From: Verrucomicrobiota bacterium
Lineage (GTDB): Bacteria; Verrucomicrobiota; Verrucomicrobiia; Limisphaerales; JACRJZ01
Reading direction: 5' to 3'
NCBI GenBank assembly: GCA_016219875.1
Contig: JACRJZ010000013.1
Location: 1 to 35,570 of the forward strand
Length of the DNA: 35,570 nucleotides
Part shown: positions 25,751 through 33,933 of the stretch, one piece after another
How positions within the stretch are numbered: the first letter of the stretch is position 1
Layout of the letters: every line of letters starts with the position of its first letter
Notes under the pieces: model-generated
Told to the model about the DNA's origin: nothing
Seen by the model: the letters and a program-made list of their open reading frames with translations, nothing else
The model's database searches: none
Translations under genes and position numbers: made by a program

Positions 25751-26012
25751 AGATTGGTATTCCGTCCCGCCGAATCAACGTGCCCAGCTTCGATCGTTTC
25801 TCCAACGCGACCACATCCACGGGCTGGGAGAGCGACAGCATCAAGTCACCGACAAATTGGAAGAAACGGGCCGGTGCGACCCCCTCCACCGCCAGATCCA
25901 GATCACGACCGCGCCTGCGCCCGTCCGCATTGGAACCGAAAAGCCAGACACTGGCCGCACCGTAACGGCGCGCCAGCGCAGCGATGGTTGCTTTGTCTCG
26001 ATCCGAAACCAT
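25725..26012 (-). CDS. mntA: MntA-like minimal nucleotidyltransferase antitoxin
   Basis: A 95-residue MNT-type nucleotidyltransferase from the ATG before VSDRDKATIA; an upstream ATG adding 14 residues is possible. The active-site pattern GSN...DLD (Gly26-Ser27, Asp37, Asp39) and the third acidic residue in PVDVVALE (Asp66) are all present, so it should be catalytically competent. In characterised pairs the enzyme adds AMP to HepT to neutralise it. It overlaps the toxin gene by 26 bp. About 150 bp of unassigned DNA separates it from the next toxin gene. Confidence 0.88.
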   Translation of the reverse strand: MVSDRDKATIAALARRYGAASVWLFGSNADGRRRGRDLDLAVEGVAPARFFQFVGDLMLSLSQPVDVVALEKRSKLGTLIRRDGIPIYGQPAREG

Positions 26013-26162
26013 GCCGGGAGAATACGCACCGTCTTCCTCAATGCCAACCAGCAAATGCCTCCTGGTGAACGCGGCCCACCCGCAAATCTCTCTCCGACAC
26101 CGCTTGGAACATCTCCCGCTCCCTCCTGCCAGCGATTTGCAGGGCTACGAAGCAGTATTGGC

Positions 26163-26492
26163 TCAGCGCACCTCGATCAGTTTCTCGCCTTCGCGCAACC
26201 GGTCTATGACTTGGGGCAGCAAAGGCTCGAGCCAAGCGCAGAGCACATGGTTGGTGCAATTGCCGATGCGTAGCCAGACGACCGGGGGACCCGCCGGGCT
26301 GCCGACACAACGCGCCACGAAATCTTCATCCTTCGTGAGAACCGTCCAACCGCCCTCGACGGCGCAATTCCAAATGCTGCCATCGTCGGAATCGCGCAGG
26401 CCCAATTCCCGGACTGGCGTGGCGGCCACGCCATGCTCACCCAACCAGCGGGCGAGAGCAGGCGGCAGTTGCGCGTCCACGAGCAAGCGCAT
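26163..26492 (-). CDS. DUF5615 PIN-like toxin
   Basis: A 109-residue protein with the layout of DUF5615 PIN-like RNases: MRLLVDAQLPPALARWL (first Asp), a central GLRDSDDGSIWNCA segment, VLTKDEDFVARC and PPVVWLRIGN. PIN-like enzymes cleave RNA with a cluster of acidic residues, several of which are visible here. The gene starts 3 bp after the DUF433 gene, the usual arrangement of this toxin-antitoxin pair. No sign of truncation. Confidence 0.87.
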   Translation of the reverse strand: MRLLVDAQLPPALARWLGEHGVAATPVRELGLRDSDDGSIWNCAVEGGWTVLTKDEDFVARCVGSPAGPPVVWLRIGNCTNHVLCAWLEPLLPQVIDRLREGEKLIEVR

Positions 26493-26495
26493 GGC

Positions 26496-26720
26496 TCAAG
26501 CGGCGACGAGAATGGGGTGGTCCAGATAACGCGCCGCGTAGGCGAAGCAGGCTCGGATATCTTCCGCCTGAAGGTCGGGGAAATCGGCGAGAATTTCCTG
26601 CTCCGTGGCGCCGCCCGCCAGCATGTCGAGCACGTCCTTCACGCGGATGCGCATTCCACGGATGCACGGGCGTCCGCCGCACTGGTTTGGATTCACCGTA
26701 ATGCGTTCTAGTTCGTTCAC
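26496..26720 (-). CDS. DUF433 antitoxin
   Basis: A 74-residue protein matching the DUF433 pattern: ITVNPNQCGGRPCIRGMRIRV, VLDMLAGGATEQEILADFPDLQAEDIRACFAYAAR. DUF433 proteins have a winged-helix-like fold and pair with DUF5615 toxins; they usually bind their own promoter. The start is GTG. It is the first gene of the two-gene module and has a 469-bp repeat-containing gap upstream, in which its promoter should lie, although I cannot identify -10/-35 boxes. Confidence 0.87.
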   Translation of the reverse strand: MNELERITVNPNQCGGRPCIRGMRIRVKDVLDMLAGGATEQEILADFPDLQAEDIRACFAYAARYLDHPILVAA

Positions 26721-26829
26721 GCTCTCAGTCTAGTCGGTTGGAAACGGTCTGGAAAGCGAAACCACAAGGCAAAACCTTTGGCCCCAACGCGCCAAGCCGC
26801 GCCGTCTGGAAGCCGTTTCCCCCTAATTC

Positions 26830-26986
26830 CAAATCCGAAATCCGAATATCGAAATCCGAAACAAACTCGAATCCGGCAATGACCGAAACACCAAAGCGGG
26901 CGCTCAGAGATCGCGGTAGGTCTTGAGTTTTCTACTTGGAGCTTTGGGATTTCCTTCGGATTTCGACATTCGGATTTCGGATTTTG
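26830..26986. repeat. ATCCGAA-type inverted repeat in the gap before the TA module
   Basis: Arms of about 31 bp (AAATCCGAAATCCGAATATC plus GAAATCCGAA, and the reverse complement at 26955-26986) differ at one or two positions and flank about 95 bp. The unit is related to the ATCCGAA run at 21.2 kb. The rest of 26721-27189 holds no gene I can support. Confidence 0.82.
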
Positions 26987-27189
26987 CGTTGGCTCCTGAC
27001 AAGCTCACGGTTGTTTTTCCCTCAACTCTTAGCGTTCAACTCCCAGCCCAAATGCAGACCCGCCCGCTATTTCCCTTTCCCCAAGTCGCGAGGTGCAAAG
27101 GCGCCGGCAGCACCGAGGACGGCGCGAATTCCGCAGGCTAGGCCCCTGCACAGCGATTGGCTCAGTCCCAAGCTGGACGATGCACATTG

Positions 27190-29325
27190 TCAGCGAATCC
27201 TTCTGACGACGTCAAACCGGCCGCTCCCTGTTGTCAATCCCCTCAAAAAGCTATCAAACTCAGACATAAAGATCTCCGGTGTTGTCAACACCGGACGGAA
27301 CCTCGACAGCGAGCCTAAAGCCACGATTATTTCTTCGTACCCATCTCGCTCCAGCCAGCGTGCTCCAGCTTCCTCTCTGAGTTCAGGCCAGAGGACGCCG
27401 TGCGCCAAAACCGGGTGATCCATCGCTGAAACAAATCTCCGCATGACACTCCGGTAAGTGAAGTCTTCACCAAGCACGGTCCTTCTTTTCCACTCAGCGC
27501 ACGCCGGAAACTGCAGTGAGATGTCCAACAGAGGCATATTTGACAACCTCTGAAGTGCCAACAGTTTAGAGATAATCAATGACCAGGGATCGTACGAATC
27601 TTCAACGGGATCTCCGAATTCCAGAACAATCGTAGCCCATGCGTGGCTATCTCGATCGTTTCGCGGCAGTATGCGCATTCTCTTACAAAGCTTAATGCCT
27701 GGACTGAGCCTGTGACCTCCGAAATGAACTGCCCCGATCACCATGCGTGAAAACGCCTCGGAATCCCACCTCGGCCGACCCCATTCCTGCAATTCGTCGC
27801 ACAGCACTAACAGGGCGGCGACGGGCTCGCGGCTGAAGTCAATCGGTTCGTTTCGGAGATTGTGCTTTGCTATTCCAGAGAGCGCCTCCTGAACCGTTGC
27901 CCTTCTCCTTATCCAATCTCTGCTCCCTGGAAACCCAGCTACCATTCGAGAGACGATTGCGGAGCTAATGATCCCATGATCAAAACGGTCTCCCAGTTCC
28001 TGTTGAATCCCGAACGTTGTCTTGACCTCATCGTTGATTCGCCGCAGCTCCTCCTTCCCGGCCACTTCGATCCCTGCCCACAACCTTAATGAGGACGCAA
28101 GTCGTTGCACCAAGTCCGCTGGCGGGTTTACGAACACACCTGGATACGCCATATATCCGACGTCATGCAGGAGAGCGGCAGTAAGCCATCTTCCAAGAAG
28201 ATTGCCTTTAAGGAGCTTCCGCTTGTCTCGTGTAAGCAGGCCGATGTCAGAAAGAAACACACCGAGCGTTGCTACATTGAGAACGTGATAGAGATGGTCT
28301 CTGTAGTTCCCTAGGCTGTACAGCGCAAGTTCGTTCCGGGCGCACAGGCTCAGAACACGCGCAATTCTCAATTCTCGCGGCATTCGCCCGATTCTATAGG
28401 CCACTTCCGCAATTGCGTGGAGCAAAAAATCCTCGTCCATTTCGGTGAAAGCCGAGTGATTACCTCCGCCTGCGGCCATGCCATTGGCCAGTAAATTTAG
28501 ACGTTGCGCGATTGTCTTTTTGCAGAAAGAATGGAACGGGTCGCTTCCGCTGGCCGACCTTGCGCTTGCAGTGACGAGGCCAACAGCTTTTGGAAGTTTC
28601 GCATAATACTGTAACCAAGTGCCTGCTACGACGGACGATATGGGTGATTGAAGGTCCACCCAGTGCTCCAGTGCATCATTGCGAAAGCTCGCGCCGCCCA
28701 GAACCGAACTCAACCGCGCCAAAAACTCGTGACGATCTTCGCTCCTTCTATTACTCAATTGGTAGTGGAGCACGCGGCGAAAAACCTGTCGCACCCAACT
28801 AGGAATGTGCAAGGTCGCGTTCCCCAGAAAGCAGTCTACGGTCAAATGGCAGTTCGGCTCCATATGCTCGCCATGAACGCACACAGCTACATGGCGTACG
28901 AGTTCTCCAATGCCCTTGCGATAACGTGCGTAACAATCTCCATCCACCGCGGAAACAACATCTTGAGCAAATAGGCTGCCACGAGCCAGACTTACGAGTG
29001 CGAGTAAGACACTCATTTCGGCCAGCGATAACGGCGGGCGGTTCCCTAAAGTCGCCAGCAAAAACCGCGCACTCCAAACCTGCCAATTCCTCGGACACGC
29101 ATCTGCATGGCGAATCGTTTCCAAAAACGACGAAGCAGCGCGCCTGTCGGTGATGCAGGACAATCGTCTCAGAGCGCGGTATAGCGTCGCATCGTTCCCG
29201 CGGGCTACAACATTTCTCCGCGCTACTGGCAAAGACGCCAACCCCGCCAGGATCAACTGTTTGATCGGTGATGTATCAACTTGTTGATAAGCGGGGGGGT
29301 AACAGATTGCTCTTTCTAGACCCAT
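27190..29325 (-). CDS. 711-residue HD-domain protein, putative output of a kinase/receiver operon
   Basis: Residues about 340-515 carry an HD-type metal phosphohydrolase pattern: His347 in HLYHVLNVA, His387-Asp388 in LLHDVGYM, His450 in FDHGIISSAIVSR, His488 in AKHNLRN and Asp510 in LLVLCDELQEWGRPRW. All five ligand positions are filled, so hydrolysis of a nucleotide or phosphate ester is plausible. Residues 1-330 are helical, Cys/His-containing and unlike any family I recognise; the last 200 residues are also unassigned. No membrane segment. It overlaps the receiver gene by 10 bp and ends the operon. Base composition is visibly AT-richer than neighbouring operons, which suggests transfer. 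Substrate unknown. Confidence 0.8.
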   Translation of the reverse strand: MGLERAICYPPAYQQVDTSPIKQLILAGLASLPVARRNVVARGNDATLYRALRRLSCITDRRAASSFLETIRHADACPRNWQVWSARFLLATLGNRPPLSLAEMSVLLALVSLARGSLFAQDVVSAVDGDCYARYRKGIGELVRHVAVCVHGEHMEPNCHLTVDCFLGNATLHIPSWVRQVFRRVLHYQLSNRRSEDRHEFLARLSSVLGGASFRNDALEHWVDLQSPISSVVAGTWLQYYAKLPKAVGLVTASARSASGSDPFHSFCKKTIAQRLNLLANGMAAGGGNHSAFTEMDEDFLLHAIAEVAYRIGRMPRELRIARVLSLCARNELALYSLGNYRDHLYHVLNVATLGVFLSDIGLLTRDKRKLLKGNLLGRWLTAALLHDVGYMAYPGVFVNPPADLVQRLASSLRLWAGIEVAGKEELRRINDEVKTTFGIQQELGDRFDHGIISSAIVSRMVAGFPGSRDWIRRRATVQEALSGIAKHNLRNEPIDFSREPVAALLVLCDELQEWGRPRWDSEAFSRMVIGAVHFGGHRLSPGIKLCKRMRILPRNDRDSHAWATIVLEFGDPVEDSYDPWSLIISKLLALQRLSNMPLLDISLQFPACAEWKRRTVLGEDFTYRSVMRRFVSAMDHPVLAHGVLWPELREEAGARWLERDGYEEIIVALGSLSRFRPVLTTPEIFMSEFDSFLRGLTTGSGRFDVVRRIR

Positions 29326-29801
29326 TCTTTTCTGCGTTGACGAAGATATTCAAACACTTCATCTACACCACTTGACTCCTCGTTTGCGGCTTTTTCAATG
29401 ATGAGATAGTGGTCCATTGTGAGTTTGCCAAGCTCCCTACGAAGCAAGTACTCAGATCTCCCTGTCAAAAATATGATTGAGAGTTTTGAGAAATCCGCAG
29501 TCAGACTCGCCTCCTGATTCTCCAATCCCAGGCTCTTAACGTATCGGTCTGGAATACACCCATCACGGATCCACTTTGCGAGCATAACTCCCTCAGACAG
29601 GCGGCGGACGCCATCGACCTGCGGCAGCATCACGTCGATTACGACCGCCTTGGGAACAAGTGTCCGCAGCCCCCGCCAAAAGCCGGCACTGGCCGAGAAG
29701 AATTGCAGGCGAACATTACGGAGTTCACGCATTGCCTGCTTCATCATTTCTTCACGCAGTTTGTCATCATCCTCAAGCCACAAAACAAGCGGGTGTTGCA
29801 T
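29316..29801 (-). CDS. Stand-alone receiver (REC) domain response regulator
   Basis: A 161-residue single-domain receiver. Acidic pocket Glu10-Asp11-Asp12 (LWLEDDD), phospho-acceptor Asp56 in VVIDVMLP, Thr113 in IIFLTGRSE and Lys137 in IIEKA are in place. There is no DNA-binding domain. An insertion of about 25 residues (DGCIPDRYVKSLGLENQEASLTADF) between beta-3 and beta-4 makes it longer than a usual CheY-like protein. It starts 4 bp after the kinase gene and overlaps the HD-domain gene, so it probably carries phosphate from the kinase to the HD protein by protein contact. Confidence 0.86.
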   Translation of the reverse strand: MQHPLVLWLEDDDKLREEMMKQAMRELRNVRLQFFSASAGFWRGLRTLVPKAVVIDVMLPQVDGVRRLSEGVMLAKWIRDGCIPDRYVKSLGLENQEASLTADFSKLSIIFLTGRSEYLLRRELGKLTMDHYLIIEKAANEESSGVDEVFEYLRQRRKEWV

Positions 29802-29805
29802 AACG

Positions 29806-32316
29806 TTATTGCTCTTTTCCAGGTAGATGCAAAGTAAGTGTGTTTACAAAGCTGACCCCCGTACTCCTGCCCACGTACCCGGAACTCGGGCGGCTGCGGA
29901 ATCGCCAGAACTTGCTTTCCCTCGCCATTAACCTCTTGATCAAGTACATTCCCAATCCGGTGCCCTGTTTATGCTGCACGGCGTTTCCTCGAAACAGCAG
30001 TTCTCCGATCCTCGGGATTTCAGCCTCCGTAACACCATACCCCCAGTTTTCAACGGTCAAAACCGTTTCTTCAGAACCGGGATCTTCCCTAACCGAAATC
30101 TCAACTGGTCGGCTGCGGAAGCTGTATTTGAATGCATTCCCGATGGCGTTTGACAGCAGCAGCTGCACGAATCTTCGCGGAACTGTGATATACCACGAGC
30201 CATAACCCAAAGCGTCGATAGTGGAACGGTTTTTGAACCTCCTTCGATAGGTTTTGCATGCCCGGCGCAGCTCGTCTAGCAGGTCAATACGAACTCTTGG
30301 CAGAGCTTCATGCTCCGCATTAACGACCGCAAGCCCCAGGACGACGCGGCCCACAAGATCGCAAACAGAATCACGCAGGTTGGTGTACGAACGGCTAGAG
30401 TGCAGATCGATTTCGTCCTCGAGGTTTTTTAGTGCGGTTCGAATTGTTTCAACCGGCGTTCGTATCGTGTGGCTTACTGTGTGAATGTCCCGAACCTGCC
30501 GTCGGAAGTAGCTGTAGTCTGCAATCCTCTTTGAAAGCCCGCTGCAAACGCGTCGAATCGAGTCCAGGCAAATGGCCGACGGTTTGGTCACTCTAGGTTT
30601 GAAGCTGACTAACTGGGGATTCCGCCGATGAAATACGAAAACATCTTGGCCGAACTTAGTTGGCGTTGCATAAAGCAATAAGTCGCTGATTGTGACAATC
30701 TCAAGCAGTCTTTGTACACCCTTCACAGTTGGAACCCACGTGCATCGCGGGCTTCGCTCTTCGACGCCGGGACCCTCTTCCCATAGCAACATGCCCAACC
30801 GAGGTTCTGGCTTCCGGAATACAACCGGGGGAATACGTACTGCGGACTCGTCGTCAGAGTACACCTGCTTGCAGTCCGCAAGCAGGACTAGCTGGTCACC
30901 ACTCTCCGGAGTACAATTCAGATAGGCCGCCGTTTCAAACCCCCAAAACTCACACATTCTACACAGTATTTGAGGCACGATATCGAGTGTGTCCTCCTCG
31001 CGGCTCATGCGCTCAATCTCAAATCTACCATATAACTCATCATGAAAATGATCTTCTCGCAGGTTTCTTTCCTTCGCATACCGTTCCTGGGCGAGATTCT
31101 CAAGTAGCTCAGAGCTTTGGAGGAGTGTGGTAATCTTCTTCTGAATAGTTTCTTCATCCACTAGCCAGCAGCACCCTTGCTCTATTTCCCGGGCACGCCA
31201 CTCGTCTAAACGACATGATTTTGAGAGCGCCAAGGAACTGCCCTTATCCAAACCTAGCCGCTCACTGGCACGCTGAATGGATGCGGTTGTTACTGTGTTT
31301 AGGTAATCCCTCTTTTCTCTCTCGCTGGTCCTCGGTGGCACCCGAATTATCTGGCCAGTCATTGTGAACGCGACCAAGTGATCGTGCAACAAGATCGGGC
31401 ATCCTATTTCCTCGAAGCCCGCCCAGCACCGGTGGACATATTTGTGCATTTCCTTTCGCCAACTGTCGCGAGCAGTTCGGACATTCTCATCTCGTGTCAA
31501 ATCTAAGAAGGACGAGAAGTGCGCGGAGTCGCATTGGTAACATGGGCTAAGCGAGGACAACACCTCGGTGTACAGACAGCAACTCTGGAAATCTACGGAT
31601 TGAAGATCTGATTTAGATTCAGTCGCATGCTCTATTGTGCATGACGAACAGCAGGGACGTCGCAACTCCAGAGAAGTGGAAGTAAGCTCATGCTGGATCA
31701 GATATGGACAGCGTGATCTAAGCAGCCGGCGGATTACCTCGCACTTGGCCATCTTGTTTATGTGCTGGCGAATCATCGCGCAGAACGGATTGAAGCGCGG
31801 CACTCTCGTGGTGCAATTCGGGTCGTTCGCTTCGATTGGCTGCAGGAGCCAGTTCTTACGGTTGCGATGATCTCCCCAGCAATAAAAGTCGAAGAGTGTG
31901 AAAGCGCCCTGAATCTCTCTCCCAAAGCCGTCGAGTGTGCGTCGCAGCATTTGGATATGCACATAGTCGCCGAAGCTAATATCGGGTGTGCGTGGCACCT
32001 TGCTGCTGAGGAACTCGGCTACCGAGTAATCGCCTAACTCAGGATGCTTCCCTGGAAAGAGAGAATTCAGCGGGCTCGTAGCTACAGGTATCCATGATCT
32101 GATATGGCCCACGATTTCTGCCTCTTTTTTGGTCGGCACGAGAATCATGCGACGAGGGGCTGCACAATGCGGGTTCCTGCACAAGAGGACTTTCCCTGTC
32201 TGAGGAGGATCCCTACTGGCCCTATCGGCTTCCTCCCCAGTTTGAATCGGCAGCTGATCTACTGCGATCAGTGGCAGGGGAATCTCACGCTGGCAACTGT
32301 TGCAGATGAAATTCAT
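29806..32316 (-). CDS. Cytoplasmic Cys-rich sensor histidine kinase, PocR-like sensor
   Basis: An 836-residue soluble kinase without membrane segments. Residues 1-60 contain CNSC and CRNPHC, a likely zinc ribbon. Residues 220-325 have PCCSSC, SPCYQC and HRCWAGFEEIGCPILLHDHLVAFTMTGQI, resembling PocR-type sensory domains that bind small molecules. A GAF-like region spans about 430-575. The HisKA-type H-box VSHTIRTPVETI has His616; the ATPase has N-box NAIGNAFKYS (Asn727), a weak G1 (ENWGYG) and GTGLGM (785-790). First gene of the operon; no Shine-Dalgarno is visible before the ATG. It should phosphorylate the receiver encoded next, in response to a cytoplasmic ligand or metal/redox cue (inference). 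Confidence 0.85.
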   Translation of the reverse strand: MNFICNSCQREIPLPLIAVDQLPIQTGEEADRASRDPPQTGKVLLCRNPHCAAPRRMILVPTKKEAEIVGHIRSWIPVATSPLNSLFPGKHPELGDYSVAEFLSSKVPRTPDISFGDYVHIQMLRRTLDGFGREIQGAFTLFDFYCWGDHRNRKNWLLQPIEANDPNCTTRVPRFNPFCAMIRQHINKMAKCEVIRRLLRSRCPYLIQHELTSTSLELRRPCCSSCTIEHATESKSDLQSVDFQSCCLYTEVLSSLSPCYQCDSAHFSSFLDLTRDENVRTARDSWRKEMHKYVHRCWAGFEEIGCPILLHDHLVAFTMTGQIIRVPPRTSEREKRDYLNTVTTASIQRASERLGLDKGSSLALSKSCRLDEWRAREIEQGCCWLVDEETIQKKITTLLQSSELLENLAQERYAKERNLREDHFHDELYGRFEIERMSREEDTLDIVPQILCRMCEFWGFETAAYLNCTPESGDQLVLLADCKQVYSDDESAVRIPPVVFRKPEPRLGMLLWEEGPGVEERSPRCTWVPTVKGVQRLLEIVTISDLLLYATPTKFGQDVFVFHRRNPQLVSFKPRVTKPSAICLDSIRRVCSGLSKRIADYSYFRRQVRDIHTVSHTIRTPVETIRTALKNLEDEIDLHSSRSYTNLRDSVCDLVGRVVLGLAVVNAEHEALPRVRIDLLDELRRACKTYRRRFKNRSTIDALGYGSWYITVPRRFVQLLLSNAIGNAFKYSFRSRPVEISVREDPGSEETVLTVENWGYGVTEAEIPRIGELLFRGNAVQHKQGTGLGMYLIKRLMARESKFWRFRSRPSSGYVGRSTGVSFVNTLTLHLPGKEQ

Positions 32317-32768
32317 GAGTTAATCATCGTTTCTGCACTTTGATTTCTGCTTCGTCAAGTTGTCGATAGTTCGCGCTTGTCTCGTACTTCGGGTTTCGTG
32401 TTCCGGATTTGATTCAGTACTCTTCCGTCATCTGTTCCCCGCCGTGGGCCGGGTTGGAGATGGAACGAAGCGTTGAGGGTTGCATGCTGGGTGCGAGTTT
32501 CTGGTTGAGCGTTGAGAAACGAGAGGCGATAAGGGCATTACCACCGTCGTCCGCGGCGTCTCTAAGGAAGATGAGGCACTCCCCACAGCTTGCCGCCACG
32601 GCCTCATCTTGACGATGTCCTCTCCGCTTATGCCCTGGCGGCAAATGGGTGTCCGTTGGCAGATGGAAATTGGAATACCAGCCCCCCTCACCCCGGCCCT
32701 CCCCCGATGGGGGCGAGGGTGGAGAAGCCGCTTTCGTGTGGTTCGTGTATTTCGTGGTGGTTCACCTG
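32317..32768. other. Intergenic stretch with two hairpins, no gene supported
   Basis: Holds the upstream region of the kinase operon. An inverted repeat AAGATGAGGC / GCCTCATCTT (32568-32610, 23-nt loop) and a strong GC hairpin around CCTCCCCCGATGGGGGCGAGG (about 32696-32720) are seen. The latter is followed by no T-run. Open frames here have no start context and look like repeat translations. Confidence 0.55.
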
Positions 32769-33128
32769 CTATTTCCCGTCGCCGCCAGTCTTGGGTTTAC
32801 GCACGGACTTCTTGCGCTCGGTGGCGCGGGTGCCGCCCGCTTGTTCGTATTGGGTGGAGTTCGGGCCGAAGAAGCCCTTCATGCCGCTGCGGGCACGGGT
32901 ATTCGTTTCGTTCAGCTTCAGCGTCAAGTCATCCCGCTGATTGCGGAGTGGAGTCAACTTCATATCCAAATCCGCGATGTCAGCCAGGACCTTGTCCAAA
33001 GCGTCGCAATCTGCCCGAAAGCCCTCCAATGTAACATCCTTCATTTTGAAGTCGGGATTCCCGGTCCACACGCCCAGGATGATGTTTGAGTCCTTCTTGA
33101 CCTTGTCAGGGTTCAGTTTTGTCGCCAT
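32769..33128 (-). CDS. Small hypothetical protein with coiled-coil and basic tail
   Basis: A 119-residue protein from the ATG before ATKLNPDKVKKDS; a longer frame upstream lacks plausible start context. The middle is a predicted coiled coil (FRADCDALDKVLADIADLDMKLTPLRNQRDDLTLKLNE), then ARSGMKGFFGPNSTQYEQAGGTRATERKK and a Lys/Arg-rich end. The GPNSTQYEQAGGTR motif appears to be a family hallmark of small verrucomicrobial/planctomycetal proteins of unknown function. No signal peptide. Directly upstream is a 21-bp-period array of dyad-symmetric sites, so regulation by, or association with, a DNA-binding protein is possible; the basic tail could itself bind DNA. Function unknown. Confidence 0.68.
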   Translation of the reverse strand: MATKLNPDKVKKDSNIILGVWTGNPDFKMKDVTLEGFRADCDALDKVLADIADLDMKLTPLRNQRDDLTLKLNETNTRARSGMKGFFGPNSTQYEQAGGTRATERKKSVRKPKTGGDGK

Positions 33129-33199
33129 AGGCACCGTCTCTTTCCATTCAGCATTGTTGCCGGGTTTCACCGGCCATGTTCTTGCACCCTCCGCATCCA

Positions 33200-33384
33200 T
33201 CCTGAGCTATTCAGGCTTCAGTCCAACCACTTCAGGAGCAATCCTGAAGATGTCAGAACTATTCCCGAGCTATTCGAAAGCTCTCCTGAAGTCTTCAGGA
33301 AGCGTCCTGAGCAAGTCGGACACATTCTGACAGATTCGGACGCAGTTCTGCACACGGCAGAACCGTTTCTGGTCCTCTCAGAAT
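33200..33384. repeat. Array of about nine dyad-symmetric 21-bp units
   Basis: Units share the pattern TCAGRA-N4-TCCTGA. Left half-sites start at 33211, 33232, 33253, 33274, 33295 and 33316, exactly 21 bp apart; they continue at 33336, 33357 and 33378 after a 1-bp slip. Right half-sites at 33242, 33263, 33284, 33305, 33326, 33347 and 33368 keep the 21-bp step. Units vary in sequence but keep spacing and symmetry. The array ends about 70 bp before the start codon of the coiled-coil protein gene; 33385-33544 has nothing else I can identify. Confidence 0.8.
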
Positions 33385-33544
33385 GGACACGGACCACTAC
33401 CGACAAATATGCGGGAGTCTCCAGAAACCGCCTTGGCCTCACAACAAGCAACAGAAGCCGCGAACCAGTCTCCGACTTACCGCAGGCTTACGGGGATGAG
33501 AACAGCATAGTTGGACTTTGGCGTCAATTTCTTTTTTAAGTGGG

Positions 33545-33788
33545 CCTTTTCAAAACCGTAGCAGTCGACGTGAGGAGGCTCACTCTGATTGCATGGTTGC
33601 AGATTGCGGATTGGAAACGGAGCCTGCCAAGGAACGGAGCGCGGCTGTGTCCGCCGGACCAGCCGTCGCGGTGGCAGAAGTGCTGCGGCTGGGTCTTCGA
33701 CCACAGCCGCGCTCCGTTCCTTGGGCCGATGCAGCAGCCGGCGGCGGTGGCTCCGACTCTCCTCACGTCGGCTGCCACAGTTTTGAAA
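33545..33788. repeat. REP-like palindromic element, copy 5, with nested palindrome
   Basis: Outer TTTTCAAAACCGTAGCAGTC ... CACAGTTTTGAAAA extends the arm pair (33556-33580 and 33758-33780), each with one or two changes from the family arm. The long loop contains ATTGCA-type units and another, unrelated palindrome. It forms the 3' junction of the mobile-element remnants that follow. Confidence 0.88.
33627..33724. repeat. Second-family palindrome nested in REP-like copy 5
   Basis: Arms CCAAGGAACGGAGCGCGGCT (plus GTG) and CACAGCCGCGCTCCGTTCCT (plus TGG), 23 bp each and perfect, separated by about 52 bp. Its location wholly inside the loop of another palindrome indicates sequential insertion. 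Confidence 0.88.
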
Positions 33789-33819
33789 AAAGCTCGTCCA
33801 ATTGATATCGCCCTTGTGG

Positions 33820-33933
33820 TCACTGTAGGACTGTCAGCTTCTGGATGCTGCTCTTGGGGGTGCCGTCGTTGTTCCGCGTGATGGGCCAAGTGGTGCGGAC
33901 ATGATGCCAGCTTCCCACGCCGCTGGGGCCGCC
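33820..33933 (-). pseudogene. 3' fragment of an unidentified gene
   Basis: A frame reading EGGPSGVGSWHHVRTTWPI ... GTPKSSIQKLTVLQ ends at TGA and looks like a genuine protein C-terminus rather than repeat translation. It directly abuts the broken recombinase in a different frame. The parent protein is not recognised. Confidence 0.45.

Noticed and set aside
32414..32691. Two minus-strand frames of 76 and 87 codons.
   Set aside because: They overlap in different frames over a hairpin-containing region, lack start signals and resemble translations of a non-coding repeat.
33200..33384. Tandem 21-bp units considered as a CRISPR array.
   Set aside because: There are no conserved repeats separated by unique spacers; symmetry lies within each unit, spacing is too short, and no cas gene is present.
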